Notes under the pieces: generated by a model
What the model was told of the DNA's origin: nothing
The model's input: the letters and a program-made list of their open reading frames with translations, nothing else
The model's database searches: none
DNA from: a virus
IMG/VR virus record: IMGVR_UViG_3300037114_000008
Location: 1-26,632 of that record
Length of the DNA stretch: 26,632 nt
Strand: one strand, 5' to 3'
Translations under genes and position numbers: made by a program
Shown here: positions 6,425 to 14,200 of the stretch, one piece after another
How positions within the stretch are numbered: the stretch's first letter is position 1
Layout: each line of letters opens with the position of its first letter

Positions 6425-7401
6425 GTGACTTTGGGACCCTTTTAATCTTCGCCGTGCAGGACCGCACGGGCACCGTGGCGCAGCTTTCGCCTGTTAGCTC
6501 GCCGGGTCCCGAGAACCCTGTCGAAGTCGGCGACACCGGCGTTTACGCGGGCCTTCAATCGTGGAGTGGCAAAACCGTCTCGCTCCCGTTCACCGTCAAT
6601 CAAAATGTCGAGAACAGCGGGAACGGTGACTTCGGTATCACGACCGCAGTCGGGCCGATCCGACTCGACGGCGAAGGCTCCGGCCCCGGCTCACTCTTGA
6701 ATTCAGCGTGGCCCGAGAGTGGCACTGTGACATGGACGACTGGCGCGAACGAGGGCCTGACGCTCGACATCGCCGCCGCAACAATGGCGAACGCCTACAT
6801 CTATCCCGACTTCCTCGCGCAGTACACCGGAGCGCGCGGCAACTTCACCTACCCGGACAGCCCGTCCGAAGCGATCCAAAACGCCATCGTGCAAGCATCC
6901 GACTACATCGACCAGCGGTATCGGTACAAAGGCGTCAAGCTTTTGCAATTCATGAGTAACGGCGCATTTGACCCGAGCATCGGCTTCATTGACCCGTGGC
7001 TTGGTGAGATGGGCTTCCTCGGCGGCGGCCCGGGCACGAACTACTCGGCGTGGTTTACGCCGAGCGCCACACAGCAAGCTCTCGAATGGCCGCGCGTCGG
7101 TGTCATTGATATGAACGGCGACACGGTGTTCGGAATTCCGCAGGCGATCAAGTACGCGTGCGCCGAGCTTGCGGCTCGCGCGCTCAACGGCGTCGTGCTG
7201 CAACCGGATTACGATCCAACAATCGTCACGGCTGGCGGCGTGTTGTCCAGCTACTCTCAGGAAGTCGGGCCTATCAAAGTGACCAAAGCCTACAACGTCG
7301 CGATTGGCCTCGGCTTCTTCGCGACCTTCCCGCAAGTTGATCGGATCATGGGTAGCGCCGGAATTCTGCGCGCTGGCGGCGGCCGAAGCATCATCCTGTA
7401 A
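6421..7401 (+). CDS. Head-tail connector (DnaT-like adaptor) protein
   Basis: The product is 326 residues and overlaps the previous gene by ATGA. Residues about 122-260 match the phage family annotated as DnaT-like ssDNA-binding: ANAYI near 123, a helix with AIVQASDYIDQRYRYKG, then LEWPRVGVIDMNGDTVFGIP and IKYACAELAARAL (about 221-256). Despite the family name, such proteins in this gene position are considered head completion adaptors that dock under the portal. The N-terminal 120 residues are an added beta-rich, Gly/Thr-rich domain that the usual family members of about 170-190 residues lack. It is followed 12 bases later by the closure gene. The family assignment is fairly firm; the extra domain's job is unknown. 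Confidence 0.78.
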   Translation: MSDFGTLLIFAVQDRTGTVAQLSPVSSPGPENPVEVGDTGVYAGLQSWSGKTVSLPFTVNQNVENSGNGDFGITTAVGPIRLDGEGSGPGSLLNSAWPESGTVTWTTGANEGLTLDIAAATMANAYIYPDFLAQYTGARGNFTYPDSPSEAIQNAIVQASDYIDQRYRYKGVKLLQFMSNGAFDPSIGFIDPWLGEMGFLGGGPGTNYSAWFTPSATQQALEWPRVGVIDMNGDTVFGIPQAIKYACAELAARALNGVVLQPDYDPTIVTAGGVLSSYSQEVGPIKVTKAYNVAIGLGFFATFPQVDRIMGSAGILRAGGGRSIIL

Positions 7402-7413
7402 GGGGGGTTAGTC

Positions 7414-7827
7414 ATGCTCGCAAAATTCAGCGGCGGCGGATCGAGCGCGGGCAACATCGGGGTCGGCGAGTTGTTCTATGCCGAAATGCTCGCAGTCGCG
7501 GACGAGCTAATCGCGGACTACGGGATGCCAGCGAACCTCAGAAATAACGAGACGCTCGTGCTACGGCCGTGCGTTATAGTGGTCTCCGACTACATGCCCC
7601 GGGACGCTCAGACTCAACTCGCGAACCCCACCGAGCGGACGATCCTGTTCGCGGCCGGGCTCGGCGACATCCCGAACTTGGCCCCGGATTGGGAGTACGA
7701 GCAACTGATTACCTACGTCCAGCCCGGCGGCACAGTCGTCAACGAAGTCTTGTCCTTCACTCAACCTTTGAAGCTTTACTCCCCCGGCGGCATCGTCGTG
7801 CTGTACCAAACAAACGTGAAATTGTAA
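7414..7827 (+). CDS. Putative head closure / head-tail joining protein
   Basis: The product is 137 residues. ATG 7414 follows AAGGGGGG (7401-7408). The N-terminal part FYAEMLAVADELIADYGMPANLR matches the helix at the start of head closure proteins (a short helix reading DELIxxFG, then a beta-barrel on PA-LR). The rest is beta-rich, as expected for a small barrel (LVLRPCVIVVSDY, RTILFAAGL, TYVQPGGTVVNEVLSF, GGIVVLYQTNVKL). The order connector, closure, tail terminator is standard for long-tailed phages and supports the call more than the sequence alone. Confidence 0.62.
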   Translation: MLAKFSGGGSSAGNIGVGELFYAEMLAVADELIADYGMPANLRNNETLVLRPCVIVVSDYMPRDAQTQLANPTERTILFAAGLGDIPNLAPDWEYEQLITYVQPGGTVVNEVLSFTQPLKLYSPGGIVVLYQTNVKL

Positions 7828-7839
7828 GGAGAGTCCCCC

Positions 7840-8385
7840 ATGGCTTTTTCCGTAAACGACCGGCGGCAACTTGTTTTGAGCCGCCTCTATGTGTTGCTCG
7901 GTGGCTTGAATATCCCGCTGCTAGGCGGCCCCGATGGACCAAAGCCGATTGTACCGGGGAATATCGTTTCAAACCGGAACGAACTTCCCGCGCTGTTGGT
8001 GCCGGGAATTATCATTCTCGACGCCGACGAAATCAAGGACCCGCGTGCTCAGTTACCCGCGCGAGGCTTGATAGAGCGGGCCGTCCCGCCGAGCATCATG
8101 AAGATGACGCCAGAGATTTACGTGGTCCTCGAAGTTCGAGGTATCACGAACCGAAACGTGGGGCAGGACTTGAACACGGCGAGACTCGCGATCTTGGGCG
8201 CGGTGCTACCGGATAAGGCGTTGCAGGGTATCGTCGGGCCGAACGGCAACATCGTGTACGACGGTTGCGTGACGGACTTGGCCCGTAACCGAACAATGAA
8301 GGGCCAGTTGGGAATTTCGATCACGTTCACGTACCCCCTCATTCAGAATGAGTACGTCGGGATCAACCTGCCGAGCGGGGGCTAA
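7840..8385 (+). CDS. Putative tail terminator (tail completion) protein
   Basis: The product is 181 residues with AAGGAGAG (7826-7833) before ATG 7840. It starts with a helix (NDRRQLVLSRLYVLLGGL), followed by N-R-NELPALLVPGIIILDADE, then a mid part KMTPEIYVVLEVRG and a C-terminal region where LGAVLPDKALQGIVGPNGNIVYDGC precedes a final TFTYPLIQNEYV strand. This is the layout of tail terminator proteins, with an N-terminal helix, a central sheet and a C-terminal strand. They cap the finished tail tube and bind the head closure ring. Position between closure and tube genes agrees. Confidence 0.68.
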   Translation: MAFSVNDRRQLVLSRLYVLLGGLNIPLLGGPDGPKPIVPGNIVSNRNELPALLVPGIIILDADEIKDPRAQLPARGLIERAVPPSIMKMTPEIYVVLEVRGITNRNVGQDLNTARLAILGAVLPDKALQGIVGPNGNIVYDGCVTDLARNRTMKGQLGISITFTYPLIQNEYVGINLPSGG

Positions 8386-8416
8386 AAGCCCCTCCAATTC
8401 AGGGTTTTACCCGGGC

Positions 8417-8444
8417 AGCAACCGGGGTCAAGTCCCCGGTTGCT
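8417..8444 (+). terminator. 11-bp hairpin after tail terminator gene
   Basis: AGCAACCGGGG (8417-8427) and CCCCGGTTGCT (8434-8444) pair fully around a 6-base loop. No T-run follows (ATCCCCCTC). It probably attenuates transcription before the tube gene or protects the 3' end. Confidence 0.6.
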
Positions 8445-8468
8445 ATCCCCCTCAGAATATGGTTAATG
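8440..8468 (+). promoter_or_regulatory. Promoter-like element B with ATGGTTAAT motif
   Basis: ATGGTTAAT is at 8459-8467. TTGCTA (8440-8445) and TTAATG (8463-8468) have the same 17-base spacing as the pairs at 1745 and 25870, although the -35 box overlaps the preceding hairpin. It lies 64 bases before the tail tube start. As elsewhere, the reverse complement carries the CtrA half-site TTAACCAT. Confidence 0.4.
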
Positions 8469-8531
8469 GTCCATCTAATTCCGCGCCGCCCATGGGGGTT
8501 TGCGCTTTGATCCTTTTAGGGAGACGGTGCC

Positions 8532-9113
8532 ATGGGTGACACGCAAAATCCGGCCTTCGACATCGAAGGCTCGCTTTCCAGCCCGAACATCGGCAACTAC
8601 TACATTGGTCGCGGACTGGTCAGCATTCAGTTGCTCGGCGAGAACACCTACACGCCATGCGGCAACAGTCCCCAATTCGAGTTTTTCGCCAAGGTCACTC
8701 AGCTTGACCACTATTCGTCCATGACCGGCGTCAAGGTCAAGGACTTCACGGCGGTCACCGAAATCTCGGGCGAACTGACGATGGTCCTCGAAGAATTCAC
8801 CGCGCGCAACATGGGCCTCGCGCTGCTCGGTCTGCCGACTGGCGGCCCGTCGCCGAGTCCCGACACCATCGACATCTTCGCCGACCCGGTTATTTACGGG
8901 GCAGTGCAATTCATTGGCGCGAACGACGTGGGGCCAATCTGGACGACGCTATTCCCGCTGGTCTCGCTCAAGCCCTCGAAGGCCATCGCGTTCATCGGAA
9001 ATGCCTACGGCACCATCGAACTCAAAGGCGACGTGCTGTACGACCGGCTCACCGGCGGCTTCGGCACGGCGACGACCACCCTGCCTGCAAGCCCGTCCGC
9101 AACGGAACTGTAA
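8532..9113 (+). CDS. Major tail tube protein
   Basis: The product is 193 residues; ATG 8532 follows AGGGAGACGG (8518-8527). Motifs typical of tube proteins in this phage group are visible: NYYIGRGLVSIQLLGEN, then CGNSPQFEFFAKVTQLDHYSSMTGVKVKD, then ISGELTMVLEEFTARNMGLALLG. The C-terminal half is beta-rich (GAVQFIGAND, KAIAFIGNAYGTIELKGDVL). Tube proteins stack as hexamers around the tape measure. One tube gene with no sheath gene near it points to a non-contractile tail. The gene has its own leader with hairpin and element B, as expected for a protein needed in hundreds of copies. Confidence 0.85.
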   Translation: MGDTQNPAFDIEGSLSSPNIGNYYIGRGLVSIQLLGENTYTPCGNSPQFEFFAKVTQLDHYSSMTGVKVKDFTAVTEISGELTMVLEEFTARNMGLALLGLPTGGPSPSPDTIDIFADPVIYGAVQFIGANDVGPIWTTLFPLVSLKPSKAIAFIGNAYGTIELKGDVLYDRLTGGFGTATTTLPASPSATEL

Positions 9114-9125
9114 TTTGAGCTTGCT

Positions 9126-9143
9126 GCGCCGCTTCGGCGGCGC
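9126..9143 (+). terminator. cUUCGg tetraloop hairpin after tube gene
   Basis: GCGCCGC (9126-9132) and GCGGCGC (9137-9143) pair fully around TTCG, closed by C-G, the very stable UUCG tetraloop. There is no T-run. It likely stabilises the 3' end of tube mRNA or attenuates transcription. Confidence 0.6.
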
Positions 9144-9222
9144 GGCTCGTCTCGCGAACCCGGACGGCTTCCGCAAGGGGGCCGTTCGGGCGACCGGGAC
9201 AAGGAACTAGGGTCCCCCTCGC

Positions 9223-9450
9223 ATGACTCAAGAGACGCGCGTCATATCGCCCGCTTACCGGATGGGCCCGGTTTTTGGAAAGGTCACTTCGGCACAGATC
9301 ATAGCGTTGAAGCAGCATGTGGTGTCAATGACTTCACACGCTGCACTGGTGAAGGCGCAGCTACAGGCTTCAAAGGCGGCGCTTGCCGCTCTCGATCAGA
9401 CGGCCGTGAACGCGGCAGTAGTTCCGGGCTACCCGCCCTCGGCAGTGTAA
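9223..9450 (+). CDS. Small helical protein, unknown
   Basis: The product is 75 residues and starts at ATG 9223 with only a modest SD (AGGG, 9209-9212). Residues about 24-60 form an Ala/Leu-rich helix (IIALKQHVVSMTSHAALVK, then AALAALDQTA), possibly coiled coil. The end is Pro-rich. A 109-base gap with the UUCG hairpin separates it from the tube gene, and the next gene follows 15 bases after its stop. No family is recognised. Position between tube and chaperone is normally occupied by small accessory tail genes. Confidence 0.5.
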   Translation: MTQETRVISPAYRMGPVFGKVTSAQIIALKQHVVSMTSHAALVKAQLQASKAALAALDQTAVNAAVVPGYPPSAV

Positions 9451-9465
9451 TAAAGGGAGACGACC

Positions 9466-9927
9466 ATGGCAGAGACCATCGCGCAGCGCACCACTCAGTT
9501 GCAAAGCATCGTGAACGAGCTTACTGCTCGCGTCGCGGCCGATCCGTTCAACACCGATCTTCCCCCGCTTCTCGCGGCGGCCCAAGCCGAGCTTGCCGAT
9601 TTGACTATGCAGGGCACCGTGACATCCGCATCCACTACGTCGGCCAAGGCGTCCCTCATGCCACTGACTCCTGCACTGACTCCTGCTACGACGCGGCCCA
9701 AGATCATCCCGGCCGCTCCGACGACCGCAGCCACACCGGCCGCAGCAACAGTGGTCAAAGCCCCCGTCGCGGCCCCCACAATGACAGCAGGCGCGCAGCC
9801 GATGTCGCGCTCCTCGATCAAGCCGATGCCGCCGACCGTACCGGCGGGCATGCGGCAGAATACCCGGCCGAGCCCGGCGGCACCCCGTCCGGCTCCGGTC
9901 GCGGGTTCATCGCGGTCAGGCGCGTAA
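9466..9927 (+). CDS. Helical protein with Pro/Ala/Thr-rich tail, unknown
   Basis: The product is 153 residues. ATG 9466 follows AAGGGAGACG (9453-9462). Residues 1-48 are helical (AQRTTQLQSIVNELTARVAAD, then PPLLAAAQAELADLTM). From about 50 to the end the protein is low-complexity, rich in Pro, Ala and Thr (TPALTPATTRPKIIPAAPTT type), and basic at the end. The tail is probably unstructured and exposed. No family is recognised. The stop codon lies inside the arm of an 11-bp hairpin. Confidence 0.6.
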   Translation: MAETIAQRTTQLQSIVNELTARVAADPFNTDLPPLLAAAQAELADLTMQGTVTSASTTSAKASLMPLTPALTPATTRPKIIPAAPTTAATPAAATVVKAPVAAPTMTAGAQPMSRSSIKPMPPTVPAGMRQNTRPSPAAPRPAPVAGSSRSGA

Positions 9928-9951
9928 TCGCCGCAGAATTTGCGGCGATTA
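9925..9951 (+). terminator. Hairpin over the stop codon of the 9466 gene
   Basis: TAATCGCCGCA (9925-9935) and TGCGGCGATTA (9941-9951) pair fully around GAATT; the first three bases are the TAA stop codon. A second dyad CGCCAC/GTGGCG (9981-9986/9996-10001) and a third GCCCCG/CGGGGC (10014-10019/10034-10039) follow in the 164-base gap before the chaperone gene. No T-run follows, so true termination is uncertain. Confidence 0.55.
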
Positions 9952-10091
9952 AGGCACTTAATCCCCGCATAAACTAGCTTCGCCACCTTCTAGGAGTGGC
10001 GCGGGTTGCGGAGGCCCCGGCGGGCGCGCTCGTCGGGGCTGACGCGGCTATCTGTAATTCCCCACTTTACCGATAACGGAGTCCCCTCATC

Positions 10092-10604
10092 ATGACGAGT
10101 CCCCCCAAAGAACAAGGCTTGAGCTTGGCAGACATCGCCGACATCGGGGAAGATGTCGAAGTCGGCGACGGCAAAAAACTCAAGGTGAAAGGTATCTCGG
10201 CAAAAGGCTGTCTCATTCTTATAGTTCGTTTCCCCGACATGCAGCGGTGGCTTAGTGGTGACATCATTTCTATCAACGATGTTGTCTTACAAGCGCCAGA
10301 AGCGGTCGGTGCAATCATCGCAGCCGGAACGGGAAATCCGGGCGATCCAGATAGTGAAGAAATCGCGAGCGGCCTGCCAATCGAGACGCAAATAAACATA
10401 GTCGAGGCGGTCTTTAGGCAAACCTTTAGGAGTGGCTTCGGCCCTTTCGTATCGAGGGTGCTCCGTATGCACGAGGCCGCCGTCGCAGTCAAATCAGGAA
10501 GCGATGGCAAGGGCCCGGATATGAAATCGCTGCCGGAGTCGAAGCCCTCATTGCCAATGGACACCCCACAAGCGTCGTCTGGAACTACACCCCTCGCCAA
10601 ATAA
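10092..10604 (+). CDS. Tail assembly chaperone, short (zero-frame) product
   Basis: The product is 170 residues, with GGAG (10077-10080) upstream of ATG 10092. The pattern VKVKGISAKGCLILIVRFPD, then QAPEAVGAIIAAGTGNPGD, then FRQTFRSGFGPFV is that of pre-tape-measure chaperones of siphophages (functional analogues of lambda gpG). The C-terminal 35 residues (after the K-G-P at about 140) are Ser/Pro-rich and lack family character, as expected where the overlapping -1 frame carries the conserved sequence. The slippery heptamer GGGCCCG lies at 10511-10517 in the right phase. Chaperones coat the tape measure before tube polymerisation and are absent from the finished virion. Confidence 0.8.
   Translation: MTSPPKEQGLSLADIADIGEDVEVGDGKKLKVKGISAKGCLILIVRFPDMQRWLSGDIISINDVVLQAPEAVGAIIAAGTGNPGDPDSEEIASGLPIETQINIVEAVFRQTFRSGFGPFVSRVLRMHEAAVAVKSGSDGKGPDMKSLPESKPSLPMDTPQASSGTTPLAK
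10511..10517 (+). promoter_or_regulatory. Programmed -1 frameshift slippery site GGGCCCG
   Basis: In the chaperone frame the codons are AAG-GGC-CCG, that is G-GGC-CCG, an exact X-XXY-YYZ heptamer. The -1 frame is open from 10430 (after TAG 10427-10429) to TAA 10739-10741, so the shift must happen between 10430 and 10604; this is the only heptamer of that form I found in phase there. Confidence 0.75.
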
Positions 10605-10741
10605 CAGCCTTCCTCTTTTTGGCTGATCGGCGACGGGATCGTGACAACTACGATTTTCTGTCGCTAGGCGCGATGGCATCACGCGGGAAAGAGGAAGCTC
10701 TCAACAAGCAATTGCAGACTTGGGAAGGGGAAATGAACTAA
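10511..10741 (+). CDS. Tail assembly chaperone, frameshift extension (T part)
   Basis: After slippage at GGGCCCG, reading continues from 10517 as GYEIAAGVEALIANG, and then WNYTPRQITAFLFLADRRRDRDNYDFLSL, ending with KQLQTWEGEMN and TAA (10739-10741). The YTPRQ-x-x-AFL-x-LADRR-R pattern matches the second chaperone part found before tape measure genes in other phages (the T part of lambda gpGT). It is 74 codons long and gives a predicted fusion of 216 residues against 170 for the unshifted product. It has no SD or good start of its own. The stop overlaps the next gene's ATG as TAATG. Confidence 0.75.
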   Translation, partial: GPGYEIAAGVEALIANGHPTSVVWNYTPRQITAFLFLADRRRDRDNYDFLSLGAMASRGKEEALNKQLQTWEGEMN

Positions 10742-11250
10742 TGGTTGAGGTAACAATCACCGTCACCGGGGGCGACATCGCCGAGAAGGTCACGAAAAAT
10801 ATCAACGCGACTATCGCGCAGGTCAATACGGCCGTCACCGCCGCCCTGAATATGTGCCGGTCGATGATAGAAGAACAAGCTCGTAGTGTGATTTCTAGCT
10901 CGGGCAAGTTCGGCGGCAGATGGACCGATGGCTTGCACGTCACGCTCGACAACATGCGTATTAGCATGAGCCACGATATTCCCTACGCCGACATCTTCGA
11001 GACCGGCGGCACGATCACCGGCAGTCCGTTGCTGTGGCTCCCCATCGGCGATGGCCCGGCGGAGGGCGACACGTTAGTTTCGGCCAGAAACGCTAAGAAA
11101 CCTATGATGCTTTCGATCACCGACAAGTCCCCCAAACTGTTCGGCACGGCGTCTGTCACGATCCCGAAGAAGTGGGATTTGAACGGCGTGGTGCAAAACG
11201 TCATGCAGAACTTCGCTGATTATTTCTCGGCGGAGATGGCGGGGGAATAA
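10741..11250 (+). CDS. HK97 gp10-like tail morphogenesis protein (tentative)
   Basis: The product is 169 residues. ATG 10741 overlaps the frameshift-frame stop; AAGGGGAAA (10725-10733) may serve as SD. An ATG-less upstream extension from 10720 is rejected. The N-terminal half is a helix-rich region after a short strand (MVEVTITVTGG), and the middle reads GGRWTDGLHVTLDNMRISMSHDIPYADIFETGGTI followed by PLLWLPIGDG. A helix, a T/G-L-x-x-S-type strand and a PYA-x-x-xE-GG turn are features of the HK97 gp10-like neck proteins, but I cannot fix the family. The position between chaperone and tape measure is unusual for that family, which normally lies by the tail terminator. Confidence 0.5.
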   Translation: MVEVTITVTGGDIAEKVTKNINATIAQVNTAVTAALNMCRSMIEEQARSVISSSGKFGGRWTDGLHVTLDNMRISMSHDIPYADIFETGGTITGSPLLWLPIGDGPAEGDTLVSARNAKKPMMLSITDKSPKLFGTASVTIPKKWDLNGVVQNVMQNFADYFSAEMAGE

Positions 11251-11251
11251 A

Positions 11252-14200
11252 ATGGCCCTAGAAGATGTAGTTCAAGGCGTACAGGTCAGCGTCAAGACTG
11301 ACGGCGTCGATGACGCCGTCAATAAAATTGATGGCGTGACGAAGGCCGTTGAGAACCTTGCCGCCGCCGGTAGCAAAGCGAGCGGTGGCGGCGGCGGCAT
11401 TGAGGGCCTGAATACCGCGTTCAAAAATATCGGAACGACAGCCGCGCAGTCCTTCTCTCAAATTCTTAGCAGTGCGACCAGCGGCAACTTGACCGGCCTC
11501 GCGACTTTGATGGGCGGCCCGGTCGCCGGGTCTTTCACTCAAGCCGCCGAGCAACTAAGCCAATTCATTGACCAGCAAGACGCCGCCATCCTCAAGACCG
11601 CCTCGATGGCGAGGGCGATGGGGACGACGCCCGAGGTTATTCAAGGCATGGGCGCGGCGCTTGGGGAAGCCGGGGTTAGCGCGTCAGGATTTGAACGCCT
11701 AGTCAACCGCATGTCCACGCGGGTCGCGACCGACTATGCGAGCATGATGAAAAACATTCGCACTGACCATGATACCGCCGCGTCCTCGGCGCTCCGTGTC
11801 ACCAAAGCTAACGAAAAGTTGCAAGAGTCCTACGGCGTTCCGAAGGAAGCATTCGCGGAGCAGGATAAGTGGATCGCACAGCAAGAGGCTCAGATCGCAA
11901 AGAACGAGGCGATAGAGGCGCAGCGCGAACAAGCACTCAAGAGTATCCCGAACATCACTGAGAAACTCAAAGAGGGCATCAAAACACACAAGGAGTCGGC
12001 GGATGTTGCCGATACCGACATTCAAACCCTAACCAAGTCTCTTGAGAACCTCGCACGAACCGGAACTGGTCCCGCGTCGGGGCTAGATGTTATCCAAAAA
12101 CTATTTGAGGGCATTCAAACTGGCGCTATTGGCGCAGAGAAGGGGCTCGCCCTAATCAAAGCAGAGATGGGGTCTATGCGGGCAGGCGGCGCTGGCGGCA
12201 TGGACGCCGAGAAGCTCCTCAAATTCGCGCAAGACGGCGGGCTGGCGAAAATGCAGGCGGCTACCGCCGAAATCGCTGCACATGGTTTAGGTATTACGAA
12301 GCAGGATGTCGATAACGCAGAGAAGGCGGCGGCGGCGGGTGCGAAACTTCTGCAAGTTATAGACGCGATGAAAGAAAAAAGCGCCGCCGCTATCGCCCCA
12401 ATTAAAGCAGTCGCCGAAACCAATGCAGCACATAATTTAGAACAACTCCCGGGTATTGTAGACGCTATAAGTTCCGCAACGAAGGGGGCGGCGGACTGGA
12501 TGAAGTCTCTCCTGCCGCAAGGACTTATTGATTTTTTTACCAAGCCAACGGGGGCCACCCCCTTTCACGGATTGGATATTTTGCACGGGGGCGGCCCGTT
12601 AACGGGGGGTCCGTCGTCCGGTACTCCCGGCACTCCCGGCATTGTTCGGCCGGGCGATAAAGATGACCCTAACTCACCTATAAAGGTACTTCGGTTCGGT
12701 CACTCTAACCAGCCGGGGCCCGGCGTAAAGACGGAGCAAACATCCGGCACAACTCGCATCTATCATCTGCCGGACGATGGTGCTGCGCCGATGGCTGGCG
12801 GCGGACAGCCGCTCCCGCCAGAAGGCCGTGGCTACGGCGGAGGCGCGGCCGTTGACATCAACGCCAGCGGCGCTACAGTCAGCGGCGCGTTGAACTCCCT
12901 TGCTGGCGTCATCACTGAGGGCGCTGCTGCTATTAAGGCTGCGCTTGGCGGCCTCGTGGTGCATACAACGTCCGGTGCCCCTAACACACCGACTGGCGAC
13001 CAAAGTAGACGCGATGCGAGAACGTGGCCCGGCGGCGGCGGCGGCGGCCCGGTCACACATGAAACCATATCTGTAACCGATCCAATGAATGCACCATGGC
13101 GCACGGGCGGAGCAACAAATATGCTTCCCCCGGTAGGAACGGAAGGCGCGGGCGATGCTCGCGTCGGCTCGGGGCCCTCGGGAGAGCCGCCTCCGCACCC
13201 GGAAGCCGATGCCGCTAATATGCCTACATCTACATCTAAAGAGATTTCGGGCCGGGAAGTAGCCACCGCGCTAAAACAAGCTGGCGCGGACAGTATAGGC
13301 GGCGGCGCTTCGGGCATTAGTTCGGCGTTTACCTCCGTGGCATCAGCTATAGGCGGCGGCGGCACGTCAGTTGCATCGGCGCTTATGTCCTTAGCGAGTA
13401 AATTGTCATCATTAGTTCCGAACCCCAACGCCGTTCCCGGTACTCCCGGCACTCCCGGCTATCCCGGCACTCCCGGCGCAATGCCCGGACCCCCGAGTCC
13501 GCGACCGTTGCCGTATGGGGCTACTGTGGGTGCGAAGGACATCGTCATAGGAAATAATCCGGGAGGCTCCATTGATGTAGCCGACAGCTACTGGCAGCGT
13601 ATCCACGACAAAAAGGACAAGGTGCATTTCAGAGGAGATTGTGTTTCGGCCTGCGTCATGTCAACGGGACTTCCCTATAACGAGGGGTGTGTCGAGCCTA
13701 CCGCACGTTTCGGAATTCACATGGCCTCGACGAACGGCGTACCAGACCAACAGGCAACCAACGCGATGGTCGCGAAGTATTATCCTGCGAAATTGCAAGA
13801 TTATATCAAGACCCATCCGCTTCGACCGGACGTTCAGTATTTGAATGCAGCCATGATTACCGCTCTTGGAATTTTCCCGCCGTGCCCCGCCGACTCTAAA
13901 AATATACCGCAGGGGAGACAACCTCATTTCTGTGAGGGGGGTATCTGTGATGGTGTAGTTCGCGGTCCCGGCACCGACGTAAGCGACAGCGTTCTTGCGC
14001 GGCTCTCGAAAGGTGAGTTCGTCATGAGGGCGGCGGCGGTGCGCGCCTACGGCGAGGACACCATGCACGCGATGAACAACATTCAAATGCCGTCGCAGAG
14101 GTACGCGATGGGCGGCATGGTTCCCACTTCCTCGCTACCTTACTTCGCGGCGGGCGGTGCGATTGAGAAGGCAGACTCGATATTGAACCTGACCATCGGC

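Noticed and set aside
6703-7335. Minus-strand 210-residue frame
   Set aside because: It is an antisense shadow of the connector gene with no family pattern.
7569-8216. 215-residue plus-strand frame spanning the closure and tail terminator genes
   Set aside because: It overlaps two well supported genes in another frame, and its Arg-rich composition is typical of a shadow.
9952-10091. Small RNA gene in the gap before the chaperone gene
   Set aside because: Two short dyads are present, but there is no promoter, T-run or known RNA motif to support it.
10425-10429. Slippage at the CTTTAGG stretch
   Set aside because: The -1 frame is still closed by TAG at 10427-10429 there, so a shift would be unproductive.
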